Origin: an uncultured Collinsella sp. | GTDB lineage: Bacteria; Actinomycetota; Coriobacteriia; Coriobacteriales; Coriobacteriaceae | Reading direction: 5' to 3' | Assembly: GCA_902496455.1 (NCBI GenBank) | Contig: CABVAY010000001.1 | Span: 1-64,000 of the forward strand | Length of the DNA stretch: 64,000 nucleotides | Shown here: positions 8,479 through 17,147 of the stretch, piece after piece | How positions within the stretch are numbered: the first letter of the stretch is position 1 | Layout: every line of letters begins with the position of its first letter | Position numbers and translations under genes: made by a program | The notes under the pieces: generated by a model | Database searches by the model: none | What the model was told of the DNA's origin: nothing | The model's input: only the letters and a program-made list of their open reading frames with translations

Positions 8479-8511
8479 GGCGGCCATCCCATGCGGGTGG
8501 CCGCCTTTTTT
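8479..8511 (+). terminator. Terminator after hpf
   Basis: GGCGGCCA / TGGCCGCC stem around a short loop, followed by a run of T residues before the DegV ribosome site. Confidence 0.85.
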
Positions 8512-8529
8512 ACGTAAGGAGTCGCTTTG

Positions 8530-9483
8530 ATGGACAAAGCTGCATCTACCGGCCATTCTGACCGCTGCCGCATCGTCGTCGATACCTGCTGCGACTTTAG
8601 CCCCGAGGTCGCCGCGAACCTCGATGTCGATATCTTGGGCTTCCCCTTTATCATCGATGGCGAGGAGCGTACGGACGACATCTGGTCGAGCATCACGCCC
8701 AAGGAGTTCTACGACCGCATGCGCGCCGGTGCCCGCGTGTCCACCTCGGCTGTGTCGCTCGGTCGCTATATTGAGTTCTTTACCGAGTGCGCCAAAGAGG
8801 GCACACCCACGGTCTACCTGTGCTTTACCTCGGCGCTGTCGTCGAGCTACAACTCCGCGTGCCAGGCGGCAGATGCCGTGCGCGCCGAGTATCCCAACTT
8901 TGAGCTCTACGTGGTCGACAACGCTCTGCCCTGCGCGACCGGCGCGCTCTTGGCGCTCGAGGCCGTGCGCCAGCGTTCGGCGGGACTGACCGCCAAGCAG
9001 CTGGTCGATTGGGCAAACGAGGCAAAGACCTACGTCCACGGCTACTTTACGCTCGAGAGCTTCGACGCACTAGCTGCCGGCGGCCGCATTCCGCCCGCGG
9101 CGGCGCAGCTCACGGCAAAGCTCGATGTCAAGCCCGAGCTCTCCTACGACCTTGCCGGCTCGCTGTCGCTGATCGGCGTCAACCGCGGCCGCAAGAAGGC
9201 GCTCAAGTCCATTCTCAAGTCGTTCCGCGAGAACTACGTGCCCGACCGCACCATGCCCATCGCAATCATGACGGCCGATGCCGAGAAGGACGGCGACTGG
9301 CTCGAAGCTGCCATCCGCAAGGAGGAGGGTTGCGCCGACGTCACGATCATTCGCGGCTCCGTGGGTCCCACCATCGGCTCGCACGTGGGCCCCGGCATGG
9401 TGGGCTGCGCGTTTTGGGGTAAGAACCGCGCCGACAAGGCGTCGCTTTCCGACCGTATCGCCCGCCGCGTGCGCGGTCAGTAG
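8530..9483 (+). CDS. DegV family fatty-acid-binding protein
   Basis: The 317-residue cytosolic protein has the DegV outline: CRIVVDTCCDFSPE at the N-terminus, FPFIIDG, the RVSTSAVS stretch, the LCFTSALSSSYNSA stretch, and GGRIPPAAA followed by KPEL. DegV/FakB proteins hold a fatty acid for phosphorylation by FakA; no FakA gene is nearby, so the lipid partner is inferred only from the family. Start ATG 8530 is nine bases after AAGGAG; a TTG one codon earlier is less likely. Confidence 0.9.
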   Translation: MDKAASTGHSDRCRIVVDTCCDFSPEVAANLDVDILGFPFIIDGEERTDDIWSSITPKEFYDRMRAGARVSTSAVSLGRYIEFFTECAKEGTPTVYLCFTSALSSSYNSACQAADAVRAEYPNFELYVVDNALPCATGALLALEAVRQRSAGLTAKQLVDWANEAKTYVHGYFTLESFDALAAGGRIPPAAAQLTAKLDVKPELSYDLAGSLSLIGVNRGRKKALKSILKSFRENYVPDRTMPIAIMTADAEKDGDWLEAAIRKEEGCADVTIIRGSVGPTIGSHVGPGMVGCAFWGKNRADKASLSDRIARRVRGQ

Positions 9484-9581
9484 GCAAGCGCTGCGTCCGT
9501 TATCGCCCTCGACTCACAGCCCAAACGCTGGCACCGAGTATTCAACCTGGTAACAACACCCAACCCAAAAGGAAAGGTTTC

Positions 9582-10661
9582 ATGGCAAACAAGCTCTCCG
9601 TCGCATTTATCGGCACCGGAATTATGGGTGCCCCCATCGCCGGCCACATTCTGGACGCCGGCTATCCCGTCACGGTCAACAACCGCACCAAGTCCAAGGC
9701 CGCTGCGCTTATCGAGCGCGGTGCCGCCTGGGCCGATACGCCGGCTGATGCCGTGGCTAACGCCGACGTCGTCTTTACCATGGTGGGTTATCCCTCCGAG
9801 GTCGAGGAGCTCTACCTGGCGGGCGACGGCCTGCTCGCGTGCACTAAGCCGGGCGCGGTCCTGATCGACCTCACCACGAGCGCGCCCGAGTTGGCGCGCG
9901 ACATTGCCGAGGCCGCCCAGGTTTCCGGTCGCATGGCGTTTGACTGCCCCGTCACCGGCGGCGAGTCGGGTGCTATCGCCGGCACGCTCACGGCTATCGT
10001 GGGCGCTACCGAGAACGACATCGCCCCGGTCCGCGACATCCTTTCCACCTTTGCGGCCAACATCTGCTGCTTCGATGGCGCCGGTAAGGGCCAGGCTGCC
10101 AAGCTCGCCAACCAGGTGTCGCTGGGCGCCTGCATGGTCGGCATGGCAGACGCCATGGCGTTTGCCGAGCTGAGCGGCCTCGATCTGGAGAAGACCCGTC
10201 AGATGATCCTGGGCGGCACCGGTAAGTCCGGCGCCATGGAGAGCCTGGCGCCCAAGGCGCTCGACGGCGACTACAAGCCCGGCTTTATGGTCGAGCACTT
10301 CATCAAGGACCTGCGCCTGGCGCTCGCCTACGCCGATGACCGCGAGCTCGCGCTGCCCGGCGCCGACGTCGCCTTTACGCTCTACGACATGCTCGACGCC
10401 ATCGGTGGCGCCAAGCTGGGCACCCAGGCCATCACGGTCCTCTACAAGGAGGAGGCCGACGCCATCGCCGCCGGTCTGGACTGGTCGCAGTATCGTCCCG
10501 AAGAGCACGGTGCTCACGAGGACGGCTGCGGTTGCGGCGAGCATGGCGACGACCACGAGTGCGGTTGCGGCCACCATCACGGCGAGGACCACGAGTGCTG
10601 CGGCGGTCACGGCCATGACGACGGCCACGAGCGCTGCTGCGGCCACCATCACGGGGAGTAG
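9582..10661 (+). CDS. NAD(P)-dependent beta-hydroxyacid dehydrogenase with His/Cys-rich tail
   Basis: Member of the 3-hydroxyisobutyrate/tartronate-semialdehyde reductase family. The Rossmann motif FIGTGIMGAPIAGHI opens the protein; the substrate motif DCPVTGGESGA and the catalytic-lysine segment GKGQAAKLANQ follow. The core ends near residue 305. The last 53 residues contain 14 His and 8 Cys in blocks such as CGCGHHHGEDHECC, unlike ordinary family members. Such a tail probably binds metal (Ni, Zn or Cu). The true substrate is not evident from the neighbours. Confidence 0.88.
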   Translation: MANKLSVAFIGTGIMGAPIAGHILDAGYPVTVNNRTKSKAAALIERGAAWADTPADAVANADVVFTMVGYPSEVEELYLAGDGLLACTKPGAVLIDLTTSAPELARDIAEAAQVSGRMAFDCPVTGGESGAIAGTLTAIVGATENDIAPVRDILSTFAANICCFDGAGKGQAAKLANQVSLGACMVGMADAMAFAELSGLDLEKTRQMILGGTGKSGAMESLAPKALDGDYKPGFMVEHFIKDLRLALAYADDRELALPGADVAFTLYDMLDAIGGAKLGTQAITVLYKEEADAIAAGLDWSQYRPEEHGAHEDGCGCGEHGDDHECGCGHHHGEDHECCGGHGHDDGHERCCGHHHGE

Positions 10662-10666
10662 CACCC

Positions 10667-11095
10667 ATGAGCTGGACGTTCGTGGTGTTAGCGCTGGTGC
10701 TCTTTCTCTTTGCGATTTACATTGGCTTTTTGTGCGGCCAGTGGGCCTGCGAAAAGCGCGTGATCACCAAGCGCGACTACTGGATTGCCAACTTTGCAGG
10801 AGCGGCGGCAGTCGTCTTGCTGACCTGGGTGTTTTCGCTGTTCCCGCTGGTGCAGTTTGCGCCGATCGGCTGGCTCGGCGGCTTTATCGCCGGTCTTAAG
10901 ATGAGCTTTGGCGAGTCCGTTGGTCCATGGCGCAAGCACGACGAGGTTTTTAACGTCAACAAGGCTCATCGCGCCGCCGCCGACGCGGGCGACGCCGAGG
11001 AGCGTCGCCGTGCGCGTCACAATGGTGCAGCCGACCGACAGCTCATCTCGGTCACCGATGACAGCAAGGGTGCTGGCAAGCACGCTAAGAAATAG
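10667..11095 (+). CDS. Small membrane protein, unknown function
   Basis: 142 residues with two hydrophobic spans, one at the N-terminus (TFVVLALVLFLFAIYIGFLC) and one near residues 42-75, followed by a charged cytoplasmic-looking tail rich in Arg, Lys, Asp. Starts five bases after the dehydrogenase stop and lies 15 bases before the next gene, so the set 9582-12901 looks like one transcript. I do not recognise the family. Confidence 0.75.
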   Translation: MSWTFVVLALVLFLFAIYIGFLCGQWACEKRVITKRDYWIANFAGAAAVVLLTWVFSLFPLVQFAPIGWLGGFIAGLKMSFGESVGPWRKHDEVFNVNKAHRAAADAGDAEERRRARHNGAADRQLISVTDDSKGAGKHAKK

Positions 11096-11110
11096 TAAGA
11101 AGAGGTAACT

Positions 11111-11809
11111 ATGGCAGAAAACAAAGACGAACAGCTCACCGACGAGGAGCTGGCACAGCTTCAGCTGGCAGAGGAGAACGAGAACGCCGTCGACCGTCTG
11201 GTCAAGGAGCTCGGCTGCCCCACGCGCCGCATCCGCCAGTTTGCCGCCCGCGTGCTGCACCTGCTTGCCGAGCGCGATCCGCAGCGCGTCGTGCCCTGCG
11301 TGCCCGCGCTGATCGAGGCGCTCGACCGCCCCGAGGCGCAGACCCGCTGGGAGGCCCTCGATGCCCTGACGGCGCTCGCTACCACCTGCCCCGAGCAGCT
11401 GGGCGATGCCTTTGAGGGCGCCGAGACTGCACTGTTCGACGAGATCTCCTCCACGCTGCGCTATGCCGCCTTCCGCCTGCTGTGCGTGTGGGGTGCCACG
11501 AGCGTCGAGCGTTCGCGCGAGGCTTGGCCCATCCTGGACGAGGCCATCCAGTGCTACCACGGCGACCTCGAGTATCGCGACATGCTCGGTTGCCTGTACG
11601 AGTTTTGCCAGGGCGAGATCGACGCCGAGGTTGCCGAGAAGCTTGCGCTGCGCCTTAAGTTCGATGCCGAGAACGGTAAGGGCAGCTATCTCAAGGCCCG
11701 TTCGAGCGAGATTTGCGAAATGCTTGTTAAACGTTTTGGCCTGGATCTCTCCAAAAAGAAGAAGCGTGCTAGCGTTAAAAAATCTGACGACGCCGAAGAC
11801 GAGGAGTAA
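11111..11809 (+). CDS. HEAT-repeat-like protein, unknown function
   Basis: 232 residues, probably all alpha-helical. Residues ~30-140 show repeating helical pairs of the HEAT/armadillo style (RQFAARVLHLLAERDP, VPALIEALDRPEAQTRWEAL, LRYAAFRLLCVWG). The C-terminus is a lysine-rich then acidic tail. HEAT arrays usually make protein-protein contacts. It sits six bases before the isocitrate-dehydrogenase-type gene, but no direct functional link is visible. Confidence 0.75.
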   Translation: MAENKDEQLTDEELAQLQLAEENENAVDRLVKELGCPTRRIRQFAARVLHLLAERDPQRVVPCVPALIEALDRPEAQTRWEALDALTALATTCPEQLGDAFEGAETALFDEISSTLRYAAFRLLCVWGATSVERSREAWPILDEAIQCYHGDLEYRDMLGCLYEFCQGEIDAEVAEKLALRLKFDAENGKGSYLKARSSEICEMLVKRFGLDLSKKKKRASVKKSDDAEDEE

Positions 11810-11815
11810 CAGATT

Positions 11816-12901
11816 ATGGCGCACGATGTAGTCCTGATTCCCGGTGACGGTATCGGTCCCGAGATTACGCAGGCCATGCGCCGCGTGGTCGAGGCCACCG
11901 GTGTCCAGATCAACTGGAACGTCCAGGAGGCCGGTGCCGGCGTCATGGACGAGTTTGGCACGCCGCTGCCCCAGCACGTGCTCGATGCGGTCGCCGAGAC
12001 CAAGGTCGCCATCAAGGGTCCCATCACCACGCCGGTCGGCACGGGTTTCCGCAGCGTCAACGTGGCCCTGCGCAAGCACTTCGACCTGTACGCCTGCGTG
12101 CGCCCCTGCCTGTCGCAGCCGGGCGACGGCTCGCGCTTCCGCGACGTCGACCTGGTCATCGTGCGCGAGAACACTGAAGACCTCTACGCCGGCATCGAGT
12201 TCGATGAGGGCGCTGCCGAGGTCGAGGAACTCTCGCAGCTCGTCGAGCGTTCTGGTCAGAAGACCTTCGCCGCCGATTCCGCGATCTCGATCAAGCCCAT
12301 CTCCATTGCCAAGAGCCGCCGCATTGTGGAGTATGCCTTTGAGTATGCCCGTCGCTGCGGCCGCAAAAAGGTGACGGCCGTGCACAAGGCCAACATCATG
12401 AAGGCGACCGACGGCCTGTTCCTGCGCGTGGCGCGCGAGGTGGCCGCCAACTATCCCGATATCGAGTTCAACGACAAGATCGTCGACGCCACCTGCATGG
12501 GCCTGGTCCAGAACCCCAACGACTTCGATGTCCTGGTGCTGCCCAACCTGTACGGCGACATCGTGAGTGACCTGTGCGCCGGCCTGGTGGGTGGCCTGGG
12601 TATGGCTCCGGGTTCCAACATCGGTGCCGACTGCGCCATCTTCGAGGCAACGCATGGCTCCGCGCCCGATATCGCCGGCCAGGATATCGCCAACCCCACG
12701 GCCGAGATTCTCTCTGCTGCGATGATGCTCGATCACCTGGGCGAGAACGACGCGGCCAATCGCATTCGCGCCGCCGTATCTGCCACGCTCGACGAGGGCG
12801 AGCAGGTTACCGGTGACGTGCGTCGTGCCCAGACCGGCTCCGTTGAGGGCGCTGTGGGCACGCAGGCCTTTGCCGATGCCGTTATCGCTCACCTGGTCTA
12901 A
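11816..12901 (+). CDS. Isocitrate/isopropylmalate dehydrogenase family, probably NAD-isocitrate dehydrogenase
   Basis: 361 residues, full length for the family. Key segments: LIPGDGIGPEI at the N-terminus, RENTEDLYAGIE, the HKANIMKATDGLF substrate segment, and the metal/NAD region NLYGDIVSDLCAGLVGGLGM followed by EATHGSAPDIAGQ. These fit the NAD-dependent homoisocitrate/isocitrate branch better than LeuB, and no leucine genes adjoin. The cofactor and exact substrate are inferred. It ends a likely five-gene-or-shorter transcript and a strong hairpin follows at 12961. Confidence 0.88.
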   Translation: MAHDVVLIPGDGIGPEITQAMRRVVEATGVQINWNVQEAGAGVMDEFGTPLPQHVLDAVAETKVAIKGPITTPVGTGFRSVNVALRKHFDLYACVRPCLSQPGDGSRFRDVDLVIVRENTEDLYAGIEFDEGAAEVEELSQLVERSGQKTFAADSAISIKPISIAKSRRIVEYAFEYARRCGRKKVTAVHKANIMKATDGLFLRVAREVAANYPDIEFNDKIVDATCMGLVQNPNDFDVLVLPNLYGDIVSDLCAGLVGGLGMAPGSNIGADCAIFEATHGSAPDIAGQDIANPTAEILSAAMMLDHLGENDAANRIRAAVSATLDEGEQVTGDVRRAQTGSVEGAVGTQAFADAVIAHLV

Positions 12902-12960
12902 GGTATGCCCGCTGCAAACGTCTAAATAGTACTTAAGTGTTTGCGTATAACCTAAGAATC

Positions 12961-12989
12961 AATACGCCCGGCGCTCTGCCGGGCGTATT
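12961..12989 (+). terminator. Terminator hairpin after dehydrogenase
   Basis: Perfect 12-bp arms AATACGCCCGGC / GCCGGGCGTATT around a five-base loop, followed by a T-rich stretch (CTATT). Confidence 0.7.
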
Positions 12990-13027
12990 CTATTGGGGAC
13001 TATGTTTCCTAACAAGGAGTAACTGAT

Positions 13028-14113
13028 ATGGGTCTGATTCAAAAGAAGGACGAGAAGGACGAGATCGACGGCATCCAGATCATCGAGCGCGGCGAAGGCC
13101 CCGACGGTGACGAGGACGAGAAGATCGACCTGGTCGCCGGTACGTCTGCCGAGCATATTGCCGCCGGTACGACGGCCGAGGAGGAGGACGCCCGTCTGGA
13201 GGCTCAGATCGCCGCGGACGCCGCCGACGAGAACCTCATGCCCGAGGAGCAGGACGAGGACGACGACTCCGACGCGGGCGACCATGCATCCAAGCACAAG
13301 AAGACGATGATTGCCGCCTTCGTGGTTGCAGTCGTGATCGCTGCCGTGGTCGGCTTCTTTATCGGCAACGGCGGTTTTGGCGGCAAGGGCGTCGGCTCGG
13401 CGACCCTCACCGAGGACCAGCTCGATTCGACCGTGGCAAGCTATAGCTACAATGGCAAGAAGAGCGACATCACCGCGCGCGAGGCCATCGAGAGCCAGTA
13501 CAGCCTCGACACCGTCAAGGATAGCGATGGCAACTATACCGCTCCGTCTGCCGACGTTATCCTGTCCTACGTGCGCAACAAGATCCTGCTCGATGCTGCC
13601 GAGGACGAGGGCATTACCGTTTCTTCTAAGGAAATGAAGAAGTACGCCGAGGATTCCATCGGCACTTCGGACTACAAGACCATGGCCACGCAGTATGGCG
13701 TGTCCAAGGACCAGGCCAAGCAGATCGTCCGCCAGTCCGCGACGTTGCAGAAGCTCTACAAGAAGAAGGTCGGCGACAGCTCCGCAAGCATGCCGACCGC
13801 CCCGACCGAGCCTGCTGACGGCAACGAGGAGACCGCGAGCAAGGACTACGCCGACTACATCATCAACCTTGCCGGCGACGAGTGGGATAGCGAGAAGGGC
13901 GCCTGGAAGGATGCCGACAGCACCTATGCCAAGGCCTTTGCCGATGATGCCTTTACGGCCGACAGCGCCACCTATAAGCAGGCCATGACCGCCTATTACA
14001 CCGCCTACCAGCAGTATTCCTCGCAGGCTTCAAGCGCCAGCTCCAAGTGGACCGAGTATGCTAACGGCCTCTACGCCAAGGCCAACATCAGCATCTACGG
14101 CCTGTTTGCGTAA
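13028..14113 (+). CDS. Membrane-anchored SurA-N-like protein
   Basis: 361 residues. The first ~95 are strongly acidic and cytoplasmic, followed by one membrane span (AAFVVAVVIAAVVGFFIG, about residues 96-115). The outer part contains a chaperone-like helical region (DVILSYVRNKILLDAAEDEG ... QIVRQSATLQKLYKKKV) resembling the N-terminal domain of SurA/PrsA-type foldases, but with no parvulin domain. Similar proteins probably assist secreted proteins; this is inference. ATG 13028 follows AAGGAG. Confidence 0.75.
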   Translation: MGLIQKKDEKDEIDGIQIIERGEGPDGDEDEKIDLVAGTSAEHIAAGTTAEEEDARLEAQIAADAADENLMPEEQDEDDDSDAGDHASKHKKTMIAAFVVAVVIAAVVGFFIGNGGFGGKGVGSATLTEDQLDSTVASYSYNGKKSDITAREAIESQYSLDTVKDSDGNYTAPSADVILSYVRNKILLDAAEDEGITVSSKEMKKYAEDSIGTSDYKTMATQYGVSKDQAKQIVRQSATLQKLYKKKVGDSSASMPTAPTEPADGNEETASKDYADYIINLAGDEWDSEKGAWKDADSTYAKAFADDAFTADSATYKQAMTAYYTAYQQYSSQASSASSKWTEYANGLYAKANISIYGLFA

Positions 14114-14151
14114 AGAGTTGCACGGCTCATCGAGCATCTAGCCGATAGACA

Positions 14152-14196
14152 GCAAATAGCCCGCCAGTACGGAAGTCGTTCTGGCGGGCTATTTGC
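14152..14196. terminator. Bidirectional terminator between convergent genes
   Basis: Perfect 16-bp arms GCAAATAGCCCGCCAG / CTGGCGGGCTATTTGC, with GTTT following on the plus strand. It lies between the plus-strand SurA-like gene and the minus-strand XRE regulator. Confidence 0.85.
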
Positions 14197-14223
14197 GTTT
14201 AGGCGCTGGTGGCTAAATTATGC

Positions 14224-14463
14224 CTATGAATCTTTAAGTCCAAAAAGGTTATCGGCTTCATCGTCAGGCATATATTCCAGCACATCGCCCGGTTGGCAGT
14301 CGAGTGCCCGGCATATCGCATCAAGAGTTGAAAAGCGCACGGCAGAAACCTTGCCCGTCTTGATGCGTGACATATTGACCTGGGAGATGCCCACGCGTTC
14401 CGCAAGCTCTTTGGATGAGATCTTGCGTTCGGCAAGCATGCGGTCAAGCCGCAGAATAATCAT
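14224..14463 (-). CDS. XRE-family (YozG-like) small regulator
   Basis: 79 residues with a single helix-turn-helix (KELAERVGISQVNMSRIKTG) and the C-terminal RFSTLDAICRALDCQPGDVL segment typical of small YozG-like regulators. It is downstream of, and nine bases from, a DUF2975 membrane gene. This pair recurs widely in Firmicutes and Actinomycetota; the regulator probably controls its own pair. The pair is less GC-rich than its neighbours. Confidence 0.88.
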   Translation of the reverse strand: MIILRLDRMLAERKISSKELAERVGISQVNMSRIKTGKVSAVRFSTLDAICRALDCQPGDVLEYMPDDEADNLFGLKDS

Positions 14464-14472
14464 GGATTCCCC

Positions 14473-15111
14473 CTAGAGCAACTCGTCATCTTGTTTTTGC
14501 AGGATATACCCGTAGCGGAAGATGCTGGCAATCAGGCAAATAATCAGGCCTGCAAAGAGCATGGAGGGCTCGAATAACTGGCCGACGAACGCATCCGTAA
14601 GGCTGCCGCCAAATCCTGAGAGTATCATTCCCGTGATTACGGCGCCAAGAAGCCTCACGGCAACGCCGCCGATAAGGAATAAATGTCCTACTCGACGAAG
14701 TGTCTGGTTACATTCAAGGTCAAAGGGCCTGCCTTCCTTTTCAATGTTGAAGAAAAGCCTGCGCACGCTTAGTGCGATGGTGAGCGCGAGACATGTCATC
14801 AAGAGGCTCCCTATGGCAGTGTGACCATCGTGTGCGACGAGCATAAGTGGGGCCTGCGCATCGGTGCCGACGATAGCAAGGCACGGCCCTTCGCCGGCTT
14901 GAAGTTCTACGGATTGGAGACACGAGCCTTGGGAGAGGCCAGGCAATATGAGTAGAAGGTCAATCGCAATGACTGCGAGGAGCCCCAGAGCGAGCGCGGT
15001 GGTAATGCAGATCGTGGCCCATTTGCAGATGCGAGCGAGCTTCCTCAGTTTGGCTACCGTCTGTTCGCGGCTGATGGTGTCATTCGATATAGACGCGTTT
15101 CGATGGACCAT
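14473..15111 (-). CDS. DUF2975 family membrane protein
   Basis: 212 residues with four predicted membrane spans (near residues 25-55, 100-120, 140-165, 180-205 by hydrophobicity), matching the DUF2975 outline, and encoded just ahead of the YozG-like XRE gene. The ATG at 15111 follows GGAGGGGTT; an upstream in-frame start at 15150 lacks a ribosome site. Its biochemical role is unknown. Confidence 0.82.
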   Translation of the reverse strand: MVHRNASISNDTISREQTVAKLRKLARICKWATICITTALALGLLAVIAIDLLLILPGLSQGSCLQSVELQAGEGPCLAIVGTDAQAPLMLVAHDGHTAIGSLLMTCLALTIALSVRRLFFNIEKEGRPFDLECNQTLRRVGHLFLIGGVAVRLLGAVITGMILSGFGGSLTDAFVGQLFEPSMLFAGLIICLIASIFRYGYILQKQDDELL

Positions 15112-15813
15112 AACCCCTCCAATCGGCGTTTTGGATGATACTTGTATCATATCAGAATTAACGATAAACGATAAATAATTACGGATACTGAGTATGTAAT
15201 GATTGAAAACGATTAGCGTGAGCTATTAGCTCATTTTGGATGCCGGAGTTTGACGCGCGGGGGATAAGGACAAATGCCAAAATTTCCTGTGGTCGCGCAA
15301 GCGCTCCATCGCGTTTCCCTAATTCATCTGGGAAAACAACTGCAAACGATTGCAAGTAACCGGTGAACGGTCGAAAACTACCGTTCACCGATAATCTCAA
15401 AACTGGTTCTAACTGGTATCAAGTCAAAAAGACCAATTCACATATCTTCACAATGACCTGCAATTTTTCTACACGCTATTTTTAGCCGCCCTGCGTTGTT
15501 TAGACACAGGAAAAGATCCGATTTTTTGCCAAAGCGTTTCGAAACGGTTTCAAAACCGCAGGTAGAAGTGTTAACGACCGGTAAACGGTCGATTTATCAC
15601 CGTGAGCGGTGCAAAAACGTTTTACCGTATGAATCAACGAAAGCGACCTCTTCTGGGGTGATATAGTGACAACAACACGTCACGTGGTTACTACCAGTTT
15701 AGAAACCACTGGTCTTCAAAGAACGCTTTCTAAGAAGCTTTAAGGGCGAGTGCCCGCTGGCTTCCGAAAATCATCGGACTCAGATCGTACACACCTTCGG
15801 AAGGGAAATTTGA
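15112..15813. promoter_or_regulatory. 700-bp control region upstream of the GalNAc-type PTS operon
   Basis: No gene is supported here. It holds an 11-bp-arm palindrome CGGTGAACGGT / ACCGTTCACCG (15361-15390), a second motif copy CGGTAAACGGT (15579-15589), GntR-like half-sites (AACTGGTTCT and AACTGGTATC, 15401-15420), a -10-like TATAGT at 15662 and the operator TGGTTACTACCAG at 15685. The length and site density suggest complex sugar control of the operon that follows. Confidence 0.6.
15685..15713 (+). promoter_or_regulatory. Putative GntR operator upstream of PTS operon
   Basis: TGGTTACTACCAG at 15685-15697 is repeated exactly upstream of agaS (19978-19990). A second imperfect site, ACCACTGGT, follows at 15705. 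The TGGT...ACCA layout is usual for NagR/AgaR-like GntR regulators, and a GntR gene of that class lies between the two sites at 19206. Confidence 0.6.
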
Positions 15814-16257
15814 ATGGTTGGCTTTATTCTTACCGGTCATGGACAGTTCGCACCCGGCCTTGCAAGCGCTATCGCTATGGTTGCCGGCGACCAGCCCGCT
15901 TTTACCGTCGTTCCTTTTGAGGGCGACCAGGCTGCTTCCTACGGTGAGGATCTCCGCGCCGCTATTACCGCCATGCGCGAGGAGTGCGATGGCGTGCTCG
16001 TCTTTACCGACTTGCTCGGTGGTACCCCGTTCAACCAGTCGATGATGATTGCCCAGGATGTCGACAACGTCGAGGTTCTGACTGGCACCAACCTTCCCAT
16101 GGTTATTGAGCTTCTGTTCCTCCGCGGCAATGCCACGCTCGCCGAGCTTGGCGAGCAGGCCGTGACCGTTGGCCAGACGGGCATCACCGCCCAGACGGTC
16201 GCATCCGTTGCCGGCTCCGAGGAAGAGGATATCTTCGGCGACGAGGACGGCATCTAA
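15814..16257 (+). CDS. PTS EIIA, mannose family (GalNAc-type)
   Basis: 147-residue cytosolic EIIA. The phospho-acceptor is His9 in ILTGHGQFAPG, the standard EIIA-Man motif. It passes phosphate from HPr to the EIIB of the same operon. The stop overlaps the next start (TAATG), so yajC-like translation is coupled to it. Neighbouring agaS and nagA-type genes make N-acetylgalactosamine (or galactosamine) the most likely substrate, as inference. Confidence 0.92.
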   Translation: MVGFILTGHGQFAPGLASAIAMVAGDQPAFTVVPFEGDQAASYGEDLRAAITAMREECDGVLVFTDLLGGTPFNQSMMIAQDVDNVEVLTGTNLPMVIELLFLRGNATLAELGEQAVTVGQTGITAQTVASVAGSEEEDIFGDEDGI

Positions 16258-16538
16258 TGGCCGATTTCGGAGCCAACGTCCTGAGCTCCTCGGTCGCCCT
16301 TTTAGGCCTGCTTGTCATCATGGGCTTGATTTACACCATCTGGTCGCAAATCAACATGAAGAAGAAGCAGAAGTACTTCAAGGAGCTGCACACCGAGCTC
16401 AAGCCGGGTCAGGAGGTTCTTTTCGCCGGCGGTATCTACGGAACCGTCAAAGGCATCGAAGGCGAGAAGGTCCAGATCAAAGTCCGATCCGGAGCCGTCG
16501 TAGATGTTTCGCGTTACGCGATTCAGGAGATCAAGTAA
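16257..16538 (+). CDS. yajC: YajC-like protein inside a PTS operon
   Basis: 93 residues: one N-terminal membrane span (VALLGLLVIMGLIYTIW), then KKKQKYFKELHTELKPGQEV and a small beta domain with GIYGTVKGIEGEKVQIKV, matching YajC, an accessory of the Sec/SecDF translocase. It is located between EIIA and EIIB and is translationally coupled to EIIA. No secD or secF is in the window. Its presence may help insertion of the PTS membrane subunits, which is inference. Confidence 0.85.
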   Translation: MADFGANVLSSSVALLGLLVIMGLIYTIWSQINMKKKQKYFKELHTELKPGQEVLFAGGIYGTVKGIEGEKVQIKVRSGAVVDVSRYAIQEIK

Positions 16539-16574
16539 CTGTCGTCAGCAAATATCGAAAGGAAGCTGATCAAC

Positions 16575-17057
16575 ATGGCAGAACCCAACATTCTTCTTAC
16601 CCGCATCGATAACCGACTGGTTCATGGTCAGGTTGCCACCCAGTGGAACTCCACCCTGGGCTCCAACCTCATCCTCGTCGCCAACGACGACGTGGCGTCC
16701 AACACCATGCGCCAGAACCTCATGAAGATGGCCGCTCCCGCCGGCGTCGCTACGCGTTTCTTCTCCCTGCAGAAGACCATCGACGTCATTGGCAAGGCGA
16801 GCCCGCGCCAGAAGATCTTCATCGTGGCCGAAACACCGGAAGACGTGCTTACGCTCGTCAAGGGCGGTGTGCCTATAAAGAAGGTAAACATCGGCAACAT
16901 GCACATGTCGGAAGGAAAGCGCCAAGTCGCCACCTCCGTCGCAGTTAACGACGAGGATGTCGCTGCGTTTAAAGAGCTGCAGGAATTGGGGGTGGAGTTG
17001 GAGATCAGGCGCGTTCCGAGCACGCCTGTTGAGGACACGAGCAAGCTCTTCTCGTAA
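16575..17057 (+). CDS. PTS EIIB, mannose family (GalNAc-type)
   Basis: 160 residues. The active-site loop is LLTRIDNRLVHGQVATQW with the phospho-acceptor His17. It receives phosphate from EIIA and phosphorylates the sugar during passage through EIIC/EIID. A close paralogue at 26351 has lost this His. Ribosome site GAAAGGAAG upstream. Confidence 0.93.
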   Translation: MAEPNILLTRIDNRLVHGQVATQWNSTLGSNLILVANDDVASNTMRQNLMKMAAPAGVATRFFSLQKTIDVIGKASPRQKIFIVAETPEDVLTLVKGGVPIKKVNIGNMHMSEGKRQVATSVAVNDEDVAAFKELQELGVELEIRRVPSTPVEDTSKLFS

Positions 17058-17147
17058 TCCTCGTGATCCACGTTGTCAGGAGTGAAACCCTGACGTTCTG
17101 TACGTGATATCCAAAGTGCGTACATACATTTTGAAAGGAGGAGCAAG

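Noticed and set aside
10688..12892. A 734-codon open frame on the minus strand
   Set aside because: It is antisense to three well-supported genes including the dehydrogenase at 11816; long antisense frames are expected in GC-rich coding DNA and its protein has no recognisable motif.
15179..15400. 73-codon minus-strand frame in the control region
   Set aside because: No ribosome site, crosses palindromic operators, no recognisable protein features.
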